Assembly: GCA_001766655.1 (NCBI GenBank)
Contig: MJCC01000003.1
Coordinates: forward strand, 62,001-126,000
Origin: Phytomonas francai
Lineage: Eukaryota > Euglenozoa > Kinetoplastea > Trypanosomatida > Trypanosomatidae
DNA length: 64,000 nt
Direction of reading: 5' to 3'
Shown here: positions 7,417 to 18,500 of the stretch, piece by piece
How positions within the stretch are numbered: position 1 is the stretch's first letter
How the letters are laid out: each line of letters opens with the position of its first letter
Notes under the pieces: generated by a model
What the model was told of the DNA's origin: nothing
Seen by the model: the letters and a program-made list of their open reading frames with translations, nothing else
Database searches by the model: none
Translations under genes and position numbers: made by a program

Positions 7417-10368
7417 ATGAACAGGCACCCCGTTCAGAATGGACAGGAGGGAAGCAAGGGCCACCCAGGTAATCGATACGGCCACAAATCGTACAACTGG
7501 AGGCGGCGGAAACAGAAGCAAACGATGTCGATCAATTTAAATTCGCCCCGTCCCTTTGGTCACCGTAGTCCGGACTCTGAACCACCCATGCGGTCTACCG
7601 ATAAAGACGCTTGCAACGCATCACAGGCGGTTGGAGATGGGAATAGTGTAAACTCCCATGGTCGCTCCTTGTTTTCTCCCCCCACCTCTTTCCTGGGTGG
7701 CAGCGACTGCTCTTTGGGAGCTTCGTCCTATTTGCTTCCCTCTGGTGGTATCGGCAGCAGTCCGAGTGAGGTGCCCGAGTTCAGCTGTCATGACAGCTTT
7801 TCGGCATCCTTCCGGGGCGATAAACGTATCAGGGAAAGCATCAGCAACGTGGGGATTGGGGGGAGGAAGTTTGTGATCGTCTCGCGCGCGGTCTCCGGGC
7901 ATTGCGATGCGGTCTACCGGCGAAGCAGAAAGCTATGGGAGCGAGTCCCGCTTGGCCAGGCCCGAGTTTTCCTGCGGTCGCGCTCGCCGAGTCCTTCGCC
8001 ATCGCGGGCGGGCTGCTCCTCCCCGAGCCCGCCCTCCGCGGGGCTTCTGCCGGTGGCGGCGTTGAATGGCCTGCGGCGCTTCGGCGAGTGGAAGGACGCC
8101 GTCGCGTACGGCTACGGCGTCGGGAACGCGGCCCCGCGGACCGTGATCGCGATGGAGAAAATCGACGGCGAGGGCGGGCAGCTCGCGGCCTTCGTCGTCG
8201 ACCGCGTGGGCTATTGGGTGATCGGGTCCGGCGGCGCGTACCGCCTCCTCCCCGTCGACGCCGTCGGGGCGCCGCAGCCCGGCGACGACGACGACGCCTC
8301 CACGGGGGCGCCCTCGGCCGCGGCGTTGGCGGGGCGCATGGCGCTGCTGTGGGGCCGCCTCCTGCGCGCGCGTCTGGGGCCGGACGGGGCCGCGCAGCTC
8401 CACGAGGCCCTCGCCGCGCGGGGCTGGACGTGCTGCTTTGACGCGGTCCTGCCCGGGTGGGAGCACGCGGTCGGGCGTGGGAGGGCCCGGACAGGGGGGG
8501 GCGACGCCGAGGGCTCGCTCGTCTTCTACGCGGCCACCCTCGGCGACGCGCTGGAGAAGGGGCTGTGCGTGCCGGTCCTGGAGGCGATGGACCTCTTCCG
8601 AAGGTATCATCTTCCAACGGCATCCTACCACGGCCCTATGGAAGTGAACTCAAAGGCGTACGATGCGTACAGAGTGCAGGTGAGCGGCCAGATCAACAGC
8701 GCGGGGGCAGTGCTGTACGGGGAAAATGAGGTCGGTGTTGTGATAAGGATATGGAAGTGTCTTTCCTATCCATATCTAATGGAGCGGGCCACTCAAGAGC
8801 TCATCGTGACCCGTCAATTGCAAGGACCTGAGCTTATGGCAAAGATTGAAAAAAAACTTTGCAGCTTGCCCAAAGGCACCCGTGTACATACTATGGAGTG
8901 GGAAAAGCAACGGGTTCCCTTCTTAATGAACTTTGCGGCCTGGCTACATCAGACTAAGCACCTCACACCCTCGACAGACCTCAGAGCACGGCGGGAGCTA
9001 CGCTCACACTGGATCACAGCCCAGCAGGCGTACCAAAACGAAGTAGCAGCTTACAGACAAGCCAGCGGCAATCCGTCCATGGGAGAGGCCCTTCCTGCTG
9101 AAAAAGCCGTGGAAGATAACGGCGACGCGCCGCATGTACCAGATGTTTTGATGCTTGTTGGGCCTCAGGGAAGTGGCAAGTCCTCATTGGCGCGTGCCCT
9201 CTTTGACCTTCTCGAGCAATCAGGCTTTTCGCCGCTATGGGTAAACCAGGATGAGATCGGTAGTCGCCATGGCTACTTCGCCGCAATTCGCCAGGCTGTC
9301 TCAGAGGGCCACTACACACACATCATCCTGGACAAGATGAACCTTAACAGTGACACCAGGCTCGAATATGTGCCCATGAAGCTAAACGTCGTCCTAACCG
9401 TCGCGTGGACGCACTTAGCGGGGACTGAGGCCCTGGCAGACCTGTGCTTCGAGCGCGTTAAAAAACGAGGTTCCAGGCACCGAACGTTTGGGATTATTGA
9501 AGACGGTCACCGTTCTAGCAGCGATGCTTCAGGGCTTTGTTTTAAAACTCAGCTTCAACGCGTTCGTGGGATTATTCACTCGAGCGCTGCGCAGTGCGAA
9601 CTTCCCGAGGACGATCCAACCCTCCTTAAGGTCGACGCCGCTCAAAGCTGCATCGCTATCGTGTGTCAAGTGTGGTTGGAACTTCAAGAACGTGGACATC
9701 ACAACCTTCCTGATCTATCCAAGCATGATATGATCAATGCAGTGAAAATATCCGGATGCTATGAACGCCTAATAGCGCAATACCCGTACCGCGTAGCAGC
9801 TGCGGTTCTAAAGGCTCAGGATGATGCGGCACTGCACGCAGTGGTCCCCCCTGCCCTCCTGGGAGATCGTAGATATAAAGTGAAGCTCGACTCTGTGCAG
9901 ATTATTCTCCACGATTTCATAATGAAACCCAGTCCAACAGCATTCGTGCGATACGCCTCGCTCATCGGTGGGTTGGTTGTCCTGAAACCAACAGCGATCG
10001 TGGCGGATGAAAGGGCTACTCTGCTCTGCTTCAGCAAATGTGGAGAGGGCGGCAGTGCGGCTGGCCCATCTCTCTCAACGCCGAAGAAGGGTCTTTTAGA
10101 TTCGACTCACAAATTGACTTCAGGAAAGCGTGCAAGACATCCTACACACAATGCCAAGCCAGGGGACTGCAGTAACGTGAGGAAGGATGAAGCCTCATTA
10201 CCCTTGATAGCAGTGCTTTTGAAGGGTAGAAAGGTAAGTAAGTCGTATTGCATGGAGCTGGCCCAGAGAGTATTAAACACCAACAAGCCAGACCGATACT
10301 GCACTATGCTGACCCTACACGAAGAATCTCCGTCTACCTTTAACTATCAGTTTGTAGCGAAAATGTAA
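7417..10368 (+). CDS. TRL1: tRNA ligase, Trl1-like (ligase and 5'-OH kinase)
   Basis: The protein has 983 residues. Fungal and trypanosome Trl1 enzymes join tRNA exon halves after intron removal with three domains: adenylyltransferase, polynucleotide kinase and cyclic phosphodiesterase. Here K248-x-D-G (in MEKIDGEGG) fits the nucleotidyltransferase motif I, where Lys forms the AMP adduct. GPQGSGKSS (from residue 582, Lys 589) is a kinase P-loop, followed by VNQDEIG and IILDKMN, which resemble Trl1 kinase motifs. I could not find clean HxT motifs for the phosphodiesterase; the C-terminal TMLTLHEES may be a degenerate remnant. Residues about 180-395 are encoded by a very G+C-rich block, while the rest is near 45-50%. 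The likely substrate is intron-containing tRNA-Tyr. Confidence 0.75.
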   Translation: MNRHPVQNGQEGSKGHPGNRYGHKSYNWRRRKQKQTMSINLNSPRPFGHRSPDSEPPMRSTDKDACNASQAVGDGNSVNSHGRSLFSPPTSFLGGSDCSLGASSYLLPSGGIGSSPSEVPEFSCHDSFSASFRGDKRIRESISNVGIGGRKFVIVSRAVSGHCDAVYRRSRKLWERVPLGQARVFLRSRSPSPSPSRAGCSSPSPPSAGLLPVAALNGLRRFGEWKDAVAYGYGVGNAAPRTVIAMEKIDGEGGQLAAFVVDRVGYWVIGSGGAYRLLPVDAVGAPQPGDDDDASTGAPSAAALAGRMALLWGRLLRARLGPDGAAQLHEALAARGWTCCFDAVLPGWEHAVGRGRARTGGGDAEGSLVFYAATLGDALEKGLCVPVLEAMDLFRRYHLPTASYHGPMEVNSKAYDAYRVQVSGQINSAGAVLYGENEVGVVIRIWKCLSYPYLMERATQELIVTRQLQGPELMAKIEKKLCSLPKGTRVHTMEWEKQRVPFLMNFAAWLHQTKHLTPSTDLRARRELRSHWITAQQAYQNEVAAYRQASGNPSMGEALPAEKAVEDNGDAPHVPDVLMLVGPQGSGKSSLARALFDLLEQSGFSPLWVNQDEIGSRHGYFAAIRQAVSEGHYTHIILDKMNLNSDTRLEYVPMKLNVVLTVAWTHLAGTEALADLCFERVKKRGSRHRTFGIIEDGHRSSSDASGLCFKTQLQRVRGIIHSSAAQCELPEDDPTLLKVDAAQSCIAIVCQVWLELQERGHHNLPDLSKHDMINAVKISGCYERLIAQYPYRVAAAVLKAQDDAALHAVVPPALLGDRRYKVKLDSVQIILHDFIMKPSPTAFVRYASLIGGLVVLKPTAIVADERATLLCFSKCGEGGSAAGPSLSTPKKGLLDSTHKLTSGKRARHPTHNAKPGDCSNVRKDEASLPLIAVLLKGRKVSKSYCMELAQRVLNTNKPDRYCTMLTLHEESPSTFNYQFVAKM

Positions 10369-11067
10369 TCAATGTAATACAATGGTTGAGGAGAGGATGA
10401 CCTGTCCTGAAGAGCACGCTCGACGAATCCCCCTCCCCTTCCCTCCCCATATGGGCTGGCTTTATAACCGCCATCCTACGTTATCCTCTTACGCGGTGAT
10501 GATATCCCTGATATATGGCAATCTGTTCAAGTATTCCCCTTTCCACCCCACTCACACTTCGCTCAGCGGGCGGAAGCATCCGGAATAGGAAAATATTGCG
10601 ACATGTTCTGTCGGATGGGCACACATTTTGAACAATTTTCCACAATACACCAAACTCCCTTAGACTCGATGGTTTCCGTAGATTTCGGATTGTGTCATTA
10701 TGCCTTTTTTTTGACCTGCACGATGTGGCCCTCTGGCGAGCGAATCCTTTTTTAGGGCGACCTTGCCAAGCGCTGTTTCACATGATGTTTTATCGATACT
10801 TGTAGAGAGAACTACTGCATGAAAATTTAAATTCATGAAAGATACCGTTTCCTTGGTATATTTCCCAACTTACTAGTGCATTTTACCATTCGACTCTATT
10901 GTAGGTTTAGTTAATTTGTGCGGATAAGTATGCGTGATATATTTTCCCCTTTTGTGTGACTCTTTGGATTTTATATGTTTATTTAGGTTTACCTAGTTGC
11001 TTTCCCATTGCGATTCCCATTTCTTGGGTATCTAAAAAAAAGTTGCAACCCATTTCGCCTGTCTTAA
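10369..11067 (+). other. Intergenic spacer
   Basis: A 699-base AT-rich spacer. Candidate acceptors are AGs at 10985-10986 and 10995-10996 after T-rich sequence. A 68-codon frame at 10382-10588 has no coding character. Nothing else seen. Confidence 0.5.
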
Positions 11068-11904
11068 ATGGACTTCAGCGTTCCATCATATAGAGGCTCT
11101 TCGAATTTCGAATCTACACGACGAACGCAACAGCCCCGGCGCTTCCGTCAGCTGCCCGATGTGAAGCGGTCTCGTGAATGCCCTTGTGCGATTCGCCTGT
11201 ATGGGCTGAGGGAAACGGACGATGCGCTTTCAAAATTGCGCGTAGCTGCTGCTGTGTTGGGTGTGCCTCCGGCTATTCTGCCCGACATGAAGGCTTTCGC
11301 TCCCGCGCAGAATGACGTGGTGGGGGGCCCGGTTGTGTGCGGGGAGGGTGGAGGAGAGGGTCCATCGAACCCCTTGGACATCCCCCTGCCGGCCCCACTC
11401 ACGAATACGGCACCTACGGTGCCAAGTCCCGCCGTTGTGGTCACCGCTTGGGCAGACACCACGTTGCTGGAACTTGCTTTGCCGGCGCTCAAGGCGGTTC
11501 GCGAAAGCGTCGACGCCATGGCACTCCAAAGAAAGGAGCAAGAGAATCCTGACCAAGGATATCCACATGAAAAAGCTTCGGGGATGGGTGCCAAAGAAAT
11601 TGACTTTAGGGTGGGCTCCGCGAATTTTATGAACGCAGGCTACACACAAACGCACAGGAAACAGGGCAGTAATGATGTTAGCCCTCATTATAGAGTAGAA
11701 TTGTGTTCTAGTGTGATAAATAGCGAGGGAAGGGCCACACTGGCTCCACTTGGCAAGGTAGAATTCCGGCAGGTGCTGGACAACCATCCAACGCTCTTTT
11801 TCCCGGTTAGGGTGGTAGAGGGAGTGCACCACGGCACCACGCTCACAGAGGCTGGATACCACTTAGGGGACCCTGTTTTTTTCGCTTGTTCACGACAGGA
11901 TTAG
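11068..11904 (+). CDS. Hypothetical protein, 278 residues
   Basis: I do not recognise this protein. It starts with a basic Arg/Gln-rich stretch (residues 15-40), then CPCAIRLYGLRETDDALSKLRVAAAVLGVP, an Ala/Pro-rich middle, and ends in a region rich in small strands (FFPVRVVEGVHHG...GYHLGDPVFFACS). No membrane segment or signal peptide is seen. The frame has moderate G+C at third positions and sits alone between normal spacers, so it is very likely a real gene. The pattern of Ala-rich amphipathic segments does not point to a known family. Confidence 0.75.
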   Translation: MDFSVPSYRGSSNFESTRRTQQPRRFRQLPDVKRSRECPCAIRLYGLRETDDALSKLRVAAAVLGVPPAILPDMKAFAPAQNDVVGGPVVCGEGGGEGPSNPLDIPLPAPLTNTAPTVPSPAVVVTAWADTTLLELALPALKAVRESVDAMALQRKEQENPDQGYPHEKASGMGAKEIDFRVGSANFMNAGYTQTHRKQGSNDVSPHYRVELCSSVINSEGRATLAPLGKVEFRQVLDNHPTLFFPVRVVEGVHHGTTLTEAGYHLGDPVFFACSRQD

Positions 11905-12217
11905 TCTCTTGGACTATTCGCTGATAATGATGATGGTTGATGGGAAAACAATAAGCTTGAGAGTACCCTTAAATCTCCTTGCTCCTCACTAAAATTAGTA
12001 AAACGGAGTAAAATTACATCGTATGTTGTGTTTATTTTTATTTTTTTTATGTAAAAGGACTCTATGTCACATCGTCGTTTTTCTTTCCTCCTCGCCTCCC
12101 TCCCAACTCTAGGTTTCGTTTTGAAACAAATTCGAATAAACTTCTCACCAAAGGGGTTTTTATTTGTGTTCATTTTTTGCCTAATATTATACCAATAAGT
12201 CCCTTCCACATACAGAA
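11905..12217 (+). other. Intergenic spacer with a strong trans-splice acceptor
   Basis: One of the best splice signals in the window: an almost pure pyrimidine run at about 12077-12110 followed at once by AG at 12111-12112. It would give a 5' UTR of about 105 bases ahead of the inositol synthase gene. Confidence 0.6.
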
Positions 12218-13798
12218 ATGCCTTTGATCGAAGTTCATAATCAAAACGTTAAATATCAGGATGAATTTATCGAGTCCCGCTACGTGTACCACTGCAACCG
12301 CGTCCGTAAATGCTCGGAAGGCACCATCCAAGTCGAGACCATTGACAAGACTCTGGAGCTTCGCACGGCGCGAAAAGTTCCGCGCGTCGGCGCGATGCTT
12401 GTCGGGTGGGGTGGTAATAACGGCTCGACCGTCACCGCTGGGATACTAGCAAACCAGCTAAAGTTAACCTGGCGTACTCGCCGTGGAGGGCAGGCGGCAA
12501 ACTACTACGGCAGCATTACGCAGTCGAGCACCCTCAACCTCGGCCTAACGCGCGAGATGGAGGAGGTTTTCATTCCGCTCACCGACCTCGTACCGATGGT
12601 CTCGCCCAACGACCTGGTGCTTGGCGGGTGGGATTGCAATGGGGGGAACCTTGGGGACGCCATGCGCCGCGCCGGCGTGCTGGAGGTCCCCCTGCAGGAC
12701 GCCCTCTACGAGCACATGAAGGGGCTGACGCCGCTGCCGGCCGCCTTTGATACCGGCTTTGTCGCCAAAAACCAGGCTGCGCGGGCTGACAACATCATTA
12801 CGATGGCGAATAAGTGGGATACCGTGGGAAGGCTGCGCTCGGACATTCAAAAGTTCAAGGCTGAAAACGGACTTGACAAGGTGATCGTCCTCTGGACGGC
12901 GAGCACGGAGAGGTTCTGCGACCACAGGGCCGGCGTCCACGACAGCGCAGACAACCTCCTCTCTGCCATTCAAGCCAACATCAAGGAGATCGCGCCCTCG
13001 CAACTCTACGCCACCGCTGCGATTCTGGAGGGCTGTAGCTATGTCAACGGCTCGCCCCAGAACACCCTTTGCGCGGGCCTTGTCGAATTAGCGCAGCACC
13101 ACCACGTTTTCATCAGCGGTGACGACTTCAAATCCGGCCAAACCAAAATGAAAAGTGCTTTGGTGGAGTTCTTCGTCGCCACTGGCATAAAGCCCGAGTG
13201 CATCGCAAGCTACAACCACCTTGGAAACAACGACGGCTACAACCTTTCCGAGCCAGCACAGTTCCGCTCAAAAGAAATCACCAAGAGTAATGTTGTCGAT
13301 GACATGATCGCTTCCAACAAAATCCTGTTCCCGGAAGGCAGCAAGGGGCCTGACCACTGTGTTGTGATCAAGTACTTGCCCTATGTTGGGGATAGCAAGC
13401 GCGCTATGGACGAGTACAGCTTCTCAATCTTCATGGGCGGAGAGCAAACCGTAGTCCTGCACAACACCTGCGAGGACTCCCTTCTCGCCGCACCTATCAT
13501 TATTGATCTGCTGGTTCTGACAGAGCTCATGGAGCGCGTTGAGGTCCGCGTCAACGGCGAGGAGGATGCCCGATTTGATCACATGGATACCGTCTTGTCG
13601 ATTCTCTCATACCTTCTGAAGGCACCACAGGTCCCGAAAGGAACTCCCGTCATCAACGCGTTGAACCGACAGAAACAGGCTATCGAAAACGTCCTACGCG
13701 CCTTGGTTGGGCTGCCTGCCGACAGCGGCATGTTGCTGGAGTGCCGCATTCCGGCCCTCCGTTTAGCCCACGAAGCTGCCTCCTCTACCACACACTGA
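12218..13798 (+). CDS. INO1: Inositol-3-phosphate synthase
   Basis: The enzyme (EC 5.5.1.4) converts glucose 6-phosphate to 1L-myo-inositol 3-phosphate, using NAD internally; it is the first step of de novo inositol synthesis. The 526 residues match the family's usual length (about 510-530). Visible motifs are the NAD-binding VGWGGNNGSTVTAG (62-75), the conserved YGSITQSST, SYNHLGNNDG, FRSKEITKSNVVDDM and the C-terminal catalytic region with DEYSFSIFMGG and HNTCEDSLLAAP. The N-terminal 'FIESRYVYHCNRV' is also typical. Inositol from this route feeds phosphatidylinositol and GPI anchors in trypanosomatids. Codon use is G+C-rich, as in strongly expressed genes. Confidence 0.98.
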   Translation: MPLIEVHNQNVKYQDEFIESRYVYHCNRVRKCSEGTIQVETIDKTLELRTARKVPRVGAMLVGWGGNNGSTVTAGILANQLKLTWRTRRGGQAANYYGSITQSSTLNLGLTREMEEVFIPLTDLVPMVSPNDLVLGGWDCNGGNLGDAMRRAGVLEVPLQDALYEHMKGLTPLPAAFDTGFVAKNQAARADNIITMANKWDTVGRLRSDIQKFKAENGLDKVIVLWTASTERFCDHRAGVHDSADNLLSAIQANIKEIAPSQLYATAAILEGCSYVNGSPQNTLCAGLVELAQHHHVFISGDDFKSGQTKMKSALVEFFVATGIKPECIASYNHLGNNDGYNLSEPAQFRSKEITKSNVVDDMIASNKILFPEGSKGPDHCVVIKYLPYVGDSKRAMDEYSFSIFMGGEQTVVLHNTCEDSLLAAPIIIDLLVLTELMERVEVRVNGEEDARFDHMDTVLSILSYLLKAPQVPKGTPVINALNRQKQAIENVLRALVGLPADSGMLLECRIPALRLAHEAASSTTH

Positions 13799-14078
13799 GA
13801 GAAAACAAAATAACCCCGAGTAAGGGTGCCAGCAAGGAAGAATTAGTTTGGAATAATATCGTTCAACTGAATTCCTTGTTACCTGTCCATATCATACTCT
13901 TTTTTGCTTTTCCCGTCGCTTCGCTCCTTTCCCTACATTGTGATAAAAATCTAATTCCGTTATAACAAAAAAAATCTCGAAAATAAAAGATGGACATCAT
14001 GGATGTTAATTTCATTCTCCTTGAACAACTTTAAATATTAACAATGTGGCCTCGGCGTGTATGATCTTGAAGGGAGTA

Positions 14079-14118
<40 letters not shown>

Positions 14119-14307
14119 GTGAGCGAAAGCATACTAACCCTTTGCTATTCCTTTGTAACGCTTGTCGGGTGTTCCCACTCTTTCTGTAAGCTCAGTCAAG
14201 AACAATAATAGCACCGAAGGCAGCGGAGAGGGGGAGGAAGAAGACCAGAAGTGTTCTTTATTATCAAAAACGAAATTTTTTATGGTGGTGGCCACACAGT
14301 ACTCCTC
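13799..14307 (+). other. Intergenic spacer with TA tract and probable acceptor
   Basis: Contains a TA tract (14085-14115). Pyrimidine-rich sequence at about 14166-14185 is followed by AG at 14189-14190, which suits the next gene. No gene seen. Confidence 0.5.
14085..14115. repeat. (TA)n dinucleotide tract, 31 bases
   Basis: Perfect alternating T/A; a shorter imperfect stretch extends it upstream to about 14077. It lies about 190 bases before the next start codon. Confidence 0.95.
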
Positions 14308-14967
14308 ATGGCCTCTATACAACGCAAGCCTGCATTGCTCATGACAAAGGGCATTGTTGAGCTTCGTACAGACCCGGCGCGGCTGGTTGGAAACATTCTG
14401 ACCTTCCGCCACCCAGAGTCTAGGAAAGAAGTGACGCTTTTCCCATTGCCCAACATCGCCTCACGGGCGTATTTCGAACGAACCTTCAACGCGAAAACGC
14501 TGATGAGCCAATATGATAGAATTCTCTGCGAGGACGGACGCCTTCCCTTCAAGACGGGTACTCCTGAGGGCAACAGACAGGTCCTTCTCCGCAAATGCTT
14601 CCCGTTTTTTGCTCTTCGCCCAGTAGTTATGGATGGCGACAAATTTGACGGGATTTTGCAGCGCGATATGGTGGAATCCCGCATGGCCTACCAGATGGTG
14701 CTGGATGGCTGGGAGCCACCGGTGGATCCGCGGGCGCGGCGTGGAGTCGAGCGGATTGAGACCTACGACAACGGAACCAGGGTGGCCGTCCCCTGGGGCG
14801 TCTATCATATTCCATACTTCCACTACCGCCTCCAAAAAGAAGGCTATGTGCACGTTAATTCGGAGGAGGTGATGGTGCTCAATTTTCGCCATGTTCTAAT
14901 GATAGCCGCCTTCTTTTTTATGTCCTTTCTCGCCGTCTTCGTGTTCTTTGTTCTAATCTTTCGATAA
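14308..14967 (+). CDS. Tail-anchored membrane protein of unknown function
   Basis: The protein has 219 residues from the ATG at 14308; the frame opens at 14251 only with non-ATG codons. The body is soluble and the last 27 residues form one hydrophobic segment (LMIAAFFFMSFLAVFVFFVLIF) that ends at the C-terminus. This is the layout of a tail-anchored protein of the ER or mitochondrial outer membrane. A hydrophobic strand followed by a Y-F pair and then Y-D-x-I-L-C-E (residues about 41-74) vaguely recalls the first motif of TraB/GumN-like proteins, but the key His is absent, so I treat this only as a lead. Confidence 0.8.
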   Translation: MASIQRKPALLMTKGIVELRTDPARLVGNILTFRHPESRKEVTLFPLPNIASRAYFERTFNAKTLMSQYDRILCEDGRLPFKTGTPEGNRQVLLRKCFPFFALRPVVMDGDKFDGILQRDMVESRMAYQMVLDGWEPPVDPRARRGVERIETYDNGTRVAVPWGVYHIPYFHYRLQKEGYVHVNSEEVMVLNFRHVLMIAAFFFMSFLAVFVFFVLIFR

Positions 14968-15533
14968 AAAAGGGAGGGTGCTGGATCTGCTAGACGTAGT
15001 GGCAATTAGTAACTTGGGCAACGGAAATGAGAAGCTTTACAAAAAAAACAACAACGATATAGCGATGCATGAGGGTATGTGTAAACCCTATCTAAAAGGG
15101 AAAACGTGCCCCGGGCGTCATACTTTCCACCTTTGGGATCTCCCTCTTTCCTATTACATCGATGATTTGAATAGGGTGTAAATAAAAAGAAGTACTGACG
15201 CTTTATTATTATTATTCGCTTTGCTATCATTGGGGTGTTTTCCCTTTTTTCTAGAGGTCCTTCATTCTGAAGCAACGCGACATAATAAATTGGACCCAAA
15301 AATGGGTTGCACCACTCATCATGTGAAAGGACCCTCCCCTCCCTCTGGCATTTTCAAATGAAAAGGAATTGCGCTGTGATATTTTTTCTATTACTGTTCT
15401 TCTTTTAGACGGTGCCTTTCATCATCTTTTCCTTTATTTGTCTTTTTTTTTTTTGACCTTTTTCCAAGGAGTATTATTATCACTACGGTGATTGTTTATT
15501 CGTTCGTTTATATGTTTACTTAACATTTGTTTA
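14968..15533 (+). other. Intergenic spacer with probable trans-splice acceptor
   Basis: A long T/C tract (about 15429-15465) ends in AG at 15467-15468, 65 bases before the ATG at 15534. No gene seen. Confidence 0.55.
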
Positions 15534-18500
15534 ATGGAAATCTTGAAAAACCTTTCTGAAACCGATTTAGACAGCCTTCGTAACGTATTCAAGAGCACCA
15601 ACCCGAGGCAGGCACTTGATGAAGGCGAATTCAAAAATGCTTTAAGTAGTGCCATTCAAAACAAGTCCATTATTATTAGCGACGCGTACCTTACTAAACT
15701 GTTTGCATCCATTGACGTCGCTGGATCGGGATACGTTTCCTGGGATGCGTTCACAACGTTTGCTATTGAGCAGGCACCTGGGCTTATGACCGATTCCTGC
15801 ACGGTTGATGGCAGTGTGGCCTCAACGAAGATGAATCGGTACAGAAGCTCGATGCGATCGCGCTCTAAAAAGGGGACGTCAGAGGATGGAACGAGATCGA
15901 GGGACAAGAAGAACTCCATGCAAAAAAATCCCCCTATCTGGTTCAGGTCAGATAGCATCGATAATACACGTGGAGAGGGCTGGGCGAGCGTCACGGAATG
16001 TGGATCTTTCAATGATGAGAGTGCTTGTGGTAGCGACTCGTCTTCTTTGCCAAGTACCCCGCACATCGATTCCTTTGACACCTTCCGCCCGTTTCATATC
16101 GACCAGGACTTCTTGCAGCCATACGGGTGGGAGGTAGTGGGCCTCCGGTTTGTTAAATCCATCCAGAAGCTAGTCAAGCTGTCGCAGGATTCGAAGGGTA
16201 AAAGTGTGGTCTCGGTCTATGATGTAGGAAAGGATGAGCAGCTGAGTTTCTACGCGGGAACATTACAACAGAGCGAAACGGTGCTAGACTGGGACTTCGT
16301 TCCCGGGACACCAGGTTCCATTTACGGCTCCAACACACTCGCGTGCTCCTACAACGGTGGTATGATGCGCCTATTCACACTTAAGAAAAGAAAATTCACC
16401 AATGATAATCTGAAGCTCTTGAAAACGATAAATCTTCGCGAGAACAAAACAAACCTGCGCTGGTGCTCGGCCTACGACGGCAGACTAGCGATGGGGAATC
16501 GTCACGGCGCGGTGGGACTGTGGGACATTGAAAACGAAGTCGTCACCGCGGAGAGGCGAATCCACGAGGCCGATATTACTGCACTATGCCCTCATGGTAC
16601 GAAGCTGTACACCGCTAGCCTAGATCGTACAAACTCTGTCAAGCTCCTGGATCTCGAGCGGCTTGAGGTGAAAATGTCCTTCAACGATCATGGCCTTTCG
16701 GGTGCCTCTTGTTTGGAAGTGGATGAAGAATATCTCTTCTCCGCCGGGTTCGAGAACAAGATCGTGCAACGCCTGGTGCAGTGTCCGAAAAGCCACCCCA
16801 CCTTCCTCTACGATTCCTACCAGCCCCATGAATGCCACGTCACTTGCATCCGCCGCCTCGAGGAGAGCCCATATCTGATCAGCGCCGATGCTAAAGGCTG
16901 CATTAAAGTCTGGGACCTGCGCACTGGTGGTGCCGTGCAAACCATCTCCATGCCGCAGGCCATCAGCGAGAGAAAAAGACAGTTAATGAATCGCGATAAC
17001 TGCTCGAAGGTTGGGAGTCTGCGTCGGGTGACTTGCAAGGTCTCGAACCCGATCCACAGCTTCCATCGAGAGTCGCAGTGGGAGAGACTGTCCCATAAGG
17101 CCAAAGTGCGGCGGTATAGCGGCAGCACACACAAATCAATTTCAGGCTTTAAAAATAGCCTTTCCCACCCCAGGTCGCAGAAAATTCCCGCCTCTTTAAT
17201 CGTAAACCACATGTCGATTAACGTTCTCTGCCCGTTCGTCGCGTCTACCTTTTTTGTTTCCATGCCGAAGAAACTCTATTTGCTCGGCTGTGCCGAGACC
17301 ACCTGTCCGGATCTGGTAGACGACAAGGTCTCCTGCCGTTTCCTTCTGATCCCCGACGAGAGTATGCTCCTCACCGTGCATGAGCGCAGCGCGAAACTCT
17401 GGCAGATCTCAAACGGTCATCTCATCTACGCCACCGAGGGGAACCTCCTCGTGGACGACATCACCGCCTGCGCCCTGGTGGAACCCCTCCGGCGGCAATT
17501 TCTGCTCGCCTCGATGACGGGTGAGCTGCTCAGCTTTTCGGTCTCATTGGGCCAGTGCACGCAGAATCTATCCCCCGTCCTGGAGGAGGCCGGTCGGGGT
17601 GGGAAGGAAATCCTCACGCTGCATACCTTGCCCCGTTACAAAGACCACCTCTGTCCGTATGTTATCGTGAGCTACGTGGATGGGGTCGTGCTGATGTCCC
17701 TGGCGAAGGACTACGAGGCGCGAAATGTGTTAAAGCTGAGCTTTCTGAGCAAGTTGTTGGGATCGAGTGGGGAGAGGACGGCGCCCTCCGGGCGTCCATC
17801 CCCCGGGGCCACCATCTGCGACACGAAGCTCCTGGGGAATAAGCTCTTCGTCTGCGCCTCGGACGCGTGCCTCTACGTCGTGGATCTCCTGAGCAAGATC
17901 AACTCCACGACCACGCTGCGGCTCCCGCTGGTGGGGGCGGAGCTGATCTTCCTGAGCCCGCTCCCGGACCCCCCGCCGTCCCCGGGCGATCGCCCCGGGG
18001 CCCTCTTCCTGGTCACGAGCAGCACCGGCGGCGTCGTTGTCGGCCGCGACCCCGCGGCGGCCGACGGCCCCCTCGCGGCGTGGCGCCCCTTCGCGAGGAG
18101 GCCCCCCCCNNNNNNNNNNNNNNNNNNNNNNNNNNNNNNNNNNNCCTCGGCCTCGGCCTCCCCGGGCCCGCCGTCGTCGCTGCCGCCGCTCGTGGCGGGG
18201 CTGCCGCGGTGTCACGGGGCGACGGTGCGGGGCTGCGTCCTGCACGCGGCGTGGCTCGGCACCGACGGCGTCGTCGCCCTCGCGGACCTGCAGGGCGGCG
18301 TCCACGTCTGCGACGTCCGCGGGATGCTGCGCGCGGCCCCGGCCCAGGCCCCGGCCCCGGTTGAGCTCGCCTTCTGGCACGCACACGAGAGCCGCATCAC
18401 CGCGATGGCCTGCATGGCGCCCGGCGGCCGGCGGCCGATCCTCATCACGAGCGGCCTCGACCAGCGCGTCTGCCTGTGGTCGGCCGACGGCGTCCTGCTC

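Noticed and set aside
7621..8631. Antisense frames in the tRNA ligase GC-rich block
   Set aside because: They are Arg/Pro/Ala-rich products of the G+C-rich complement and mirror the real gene.
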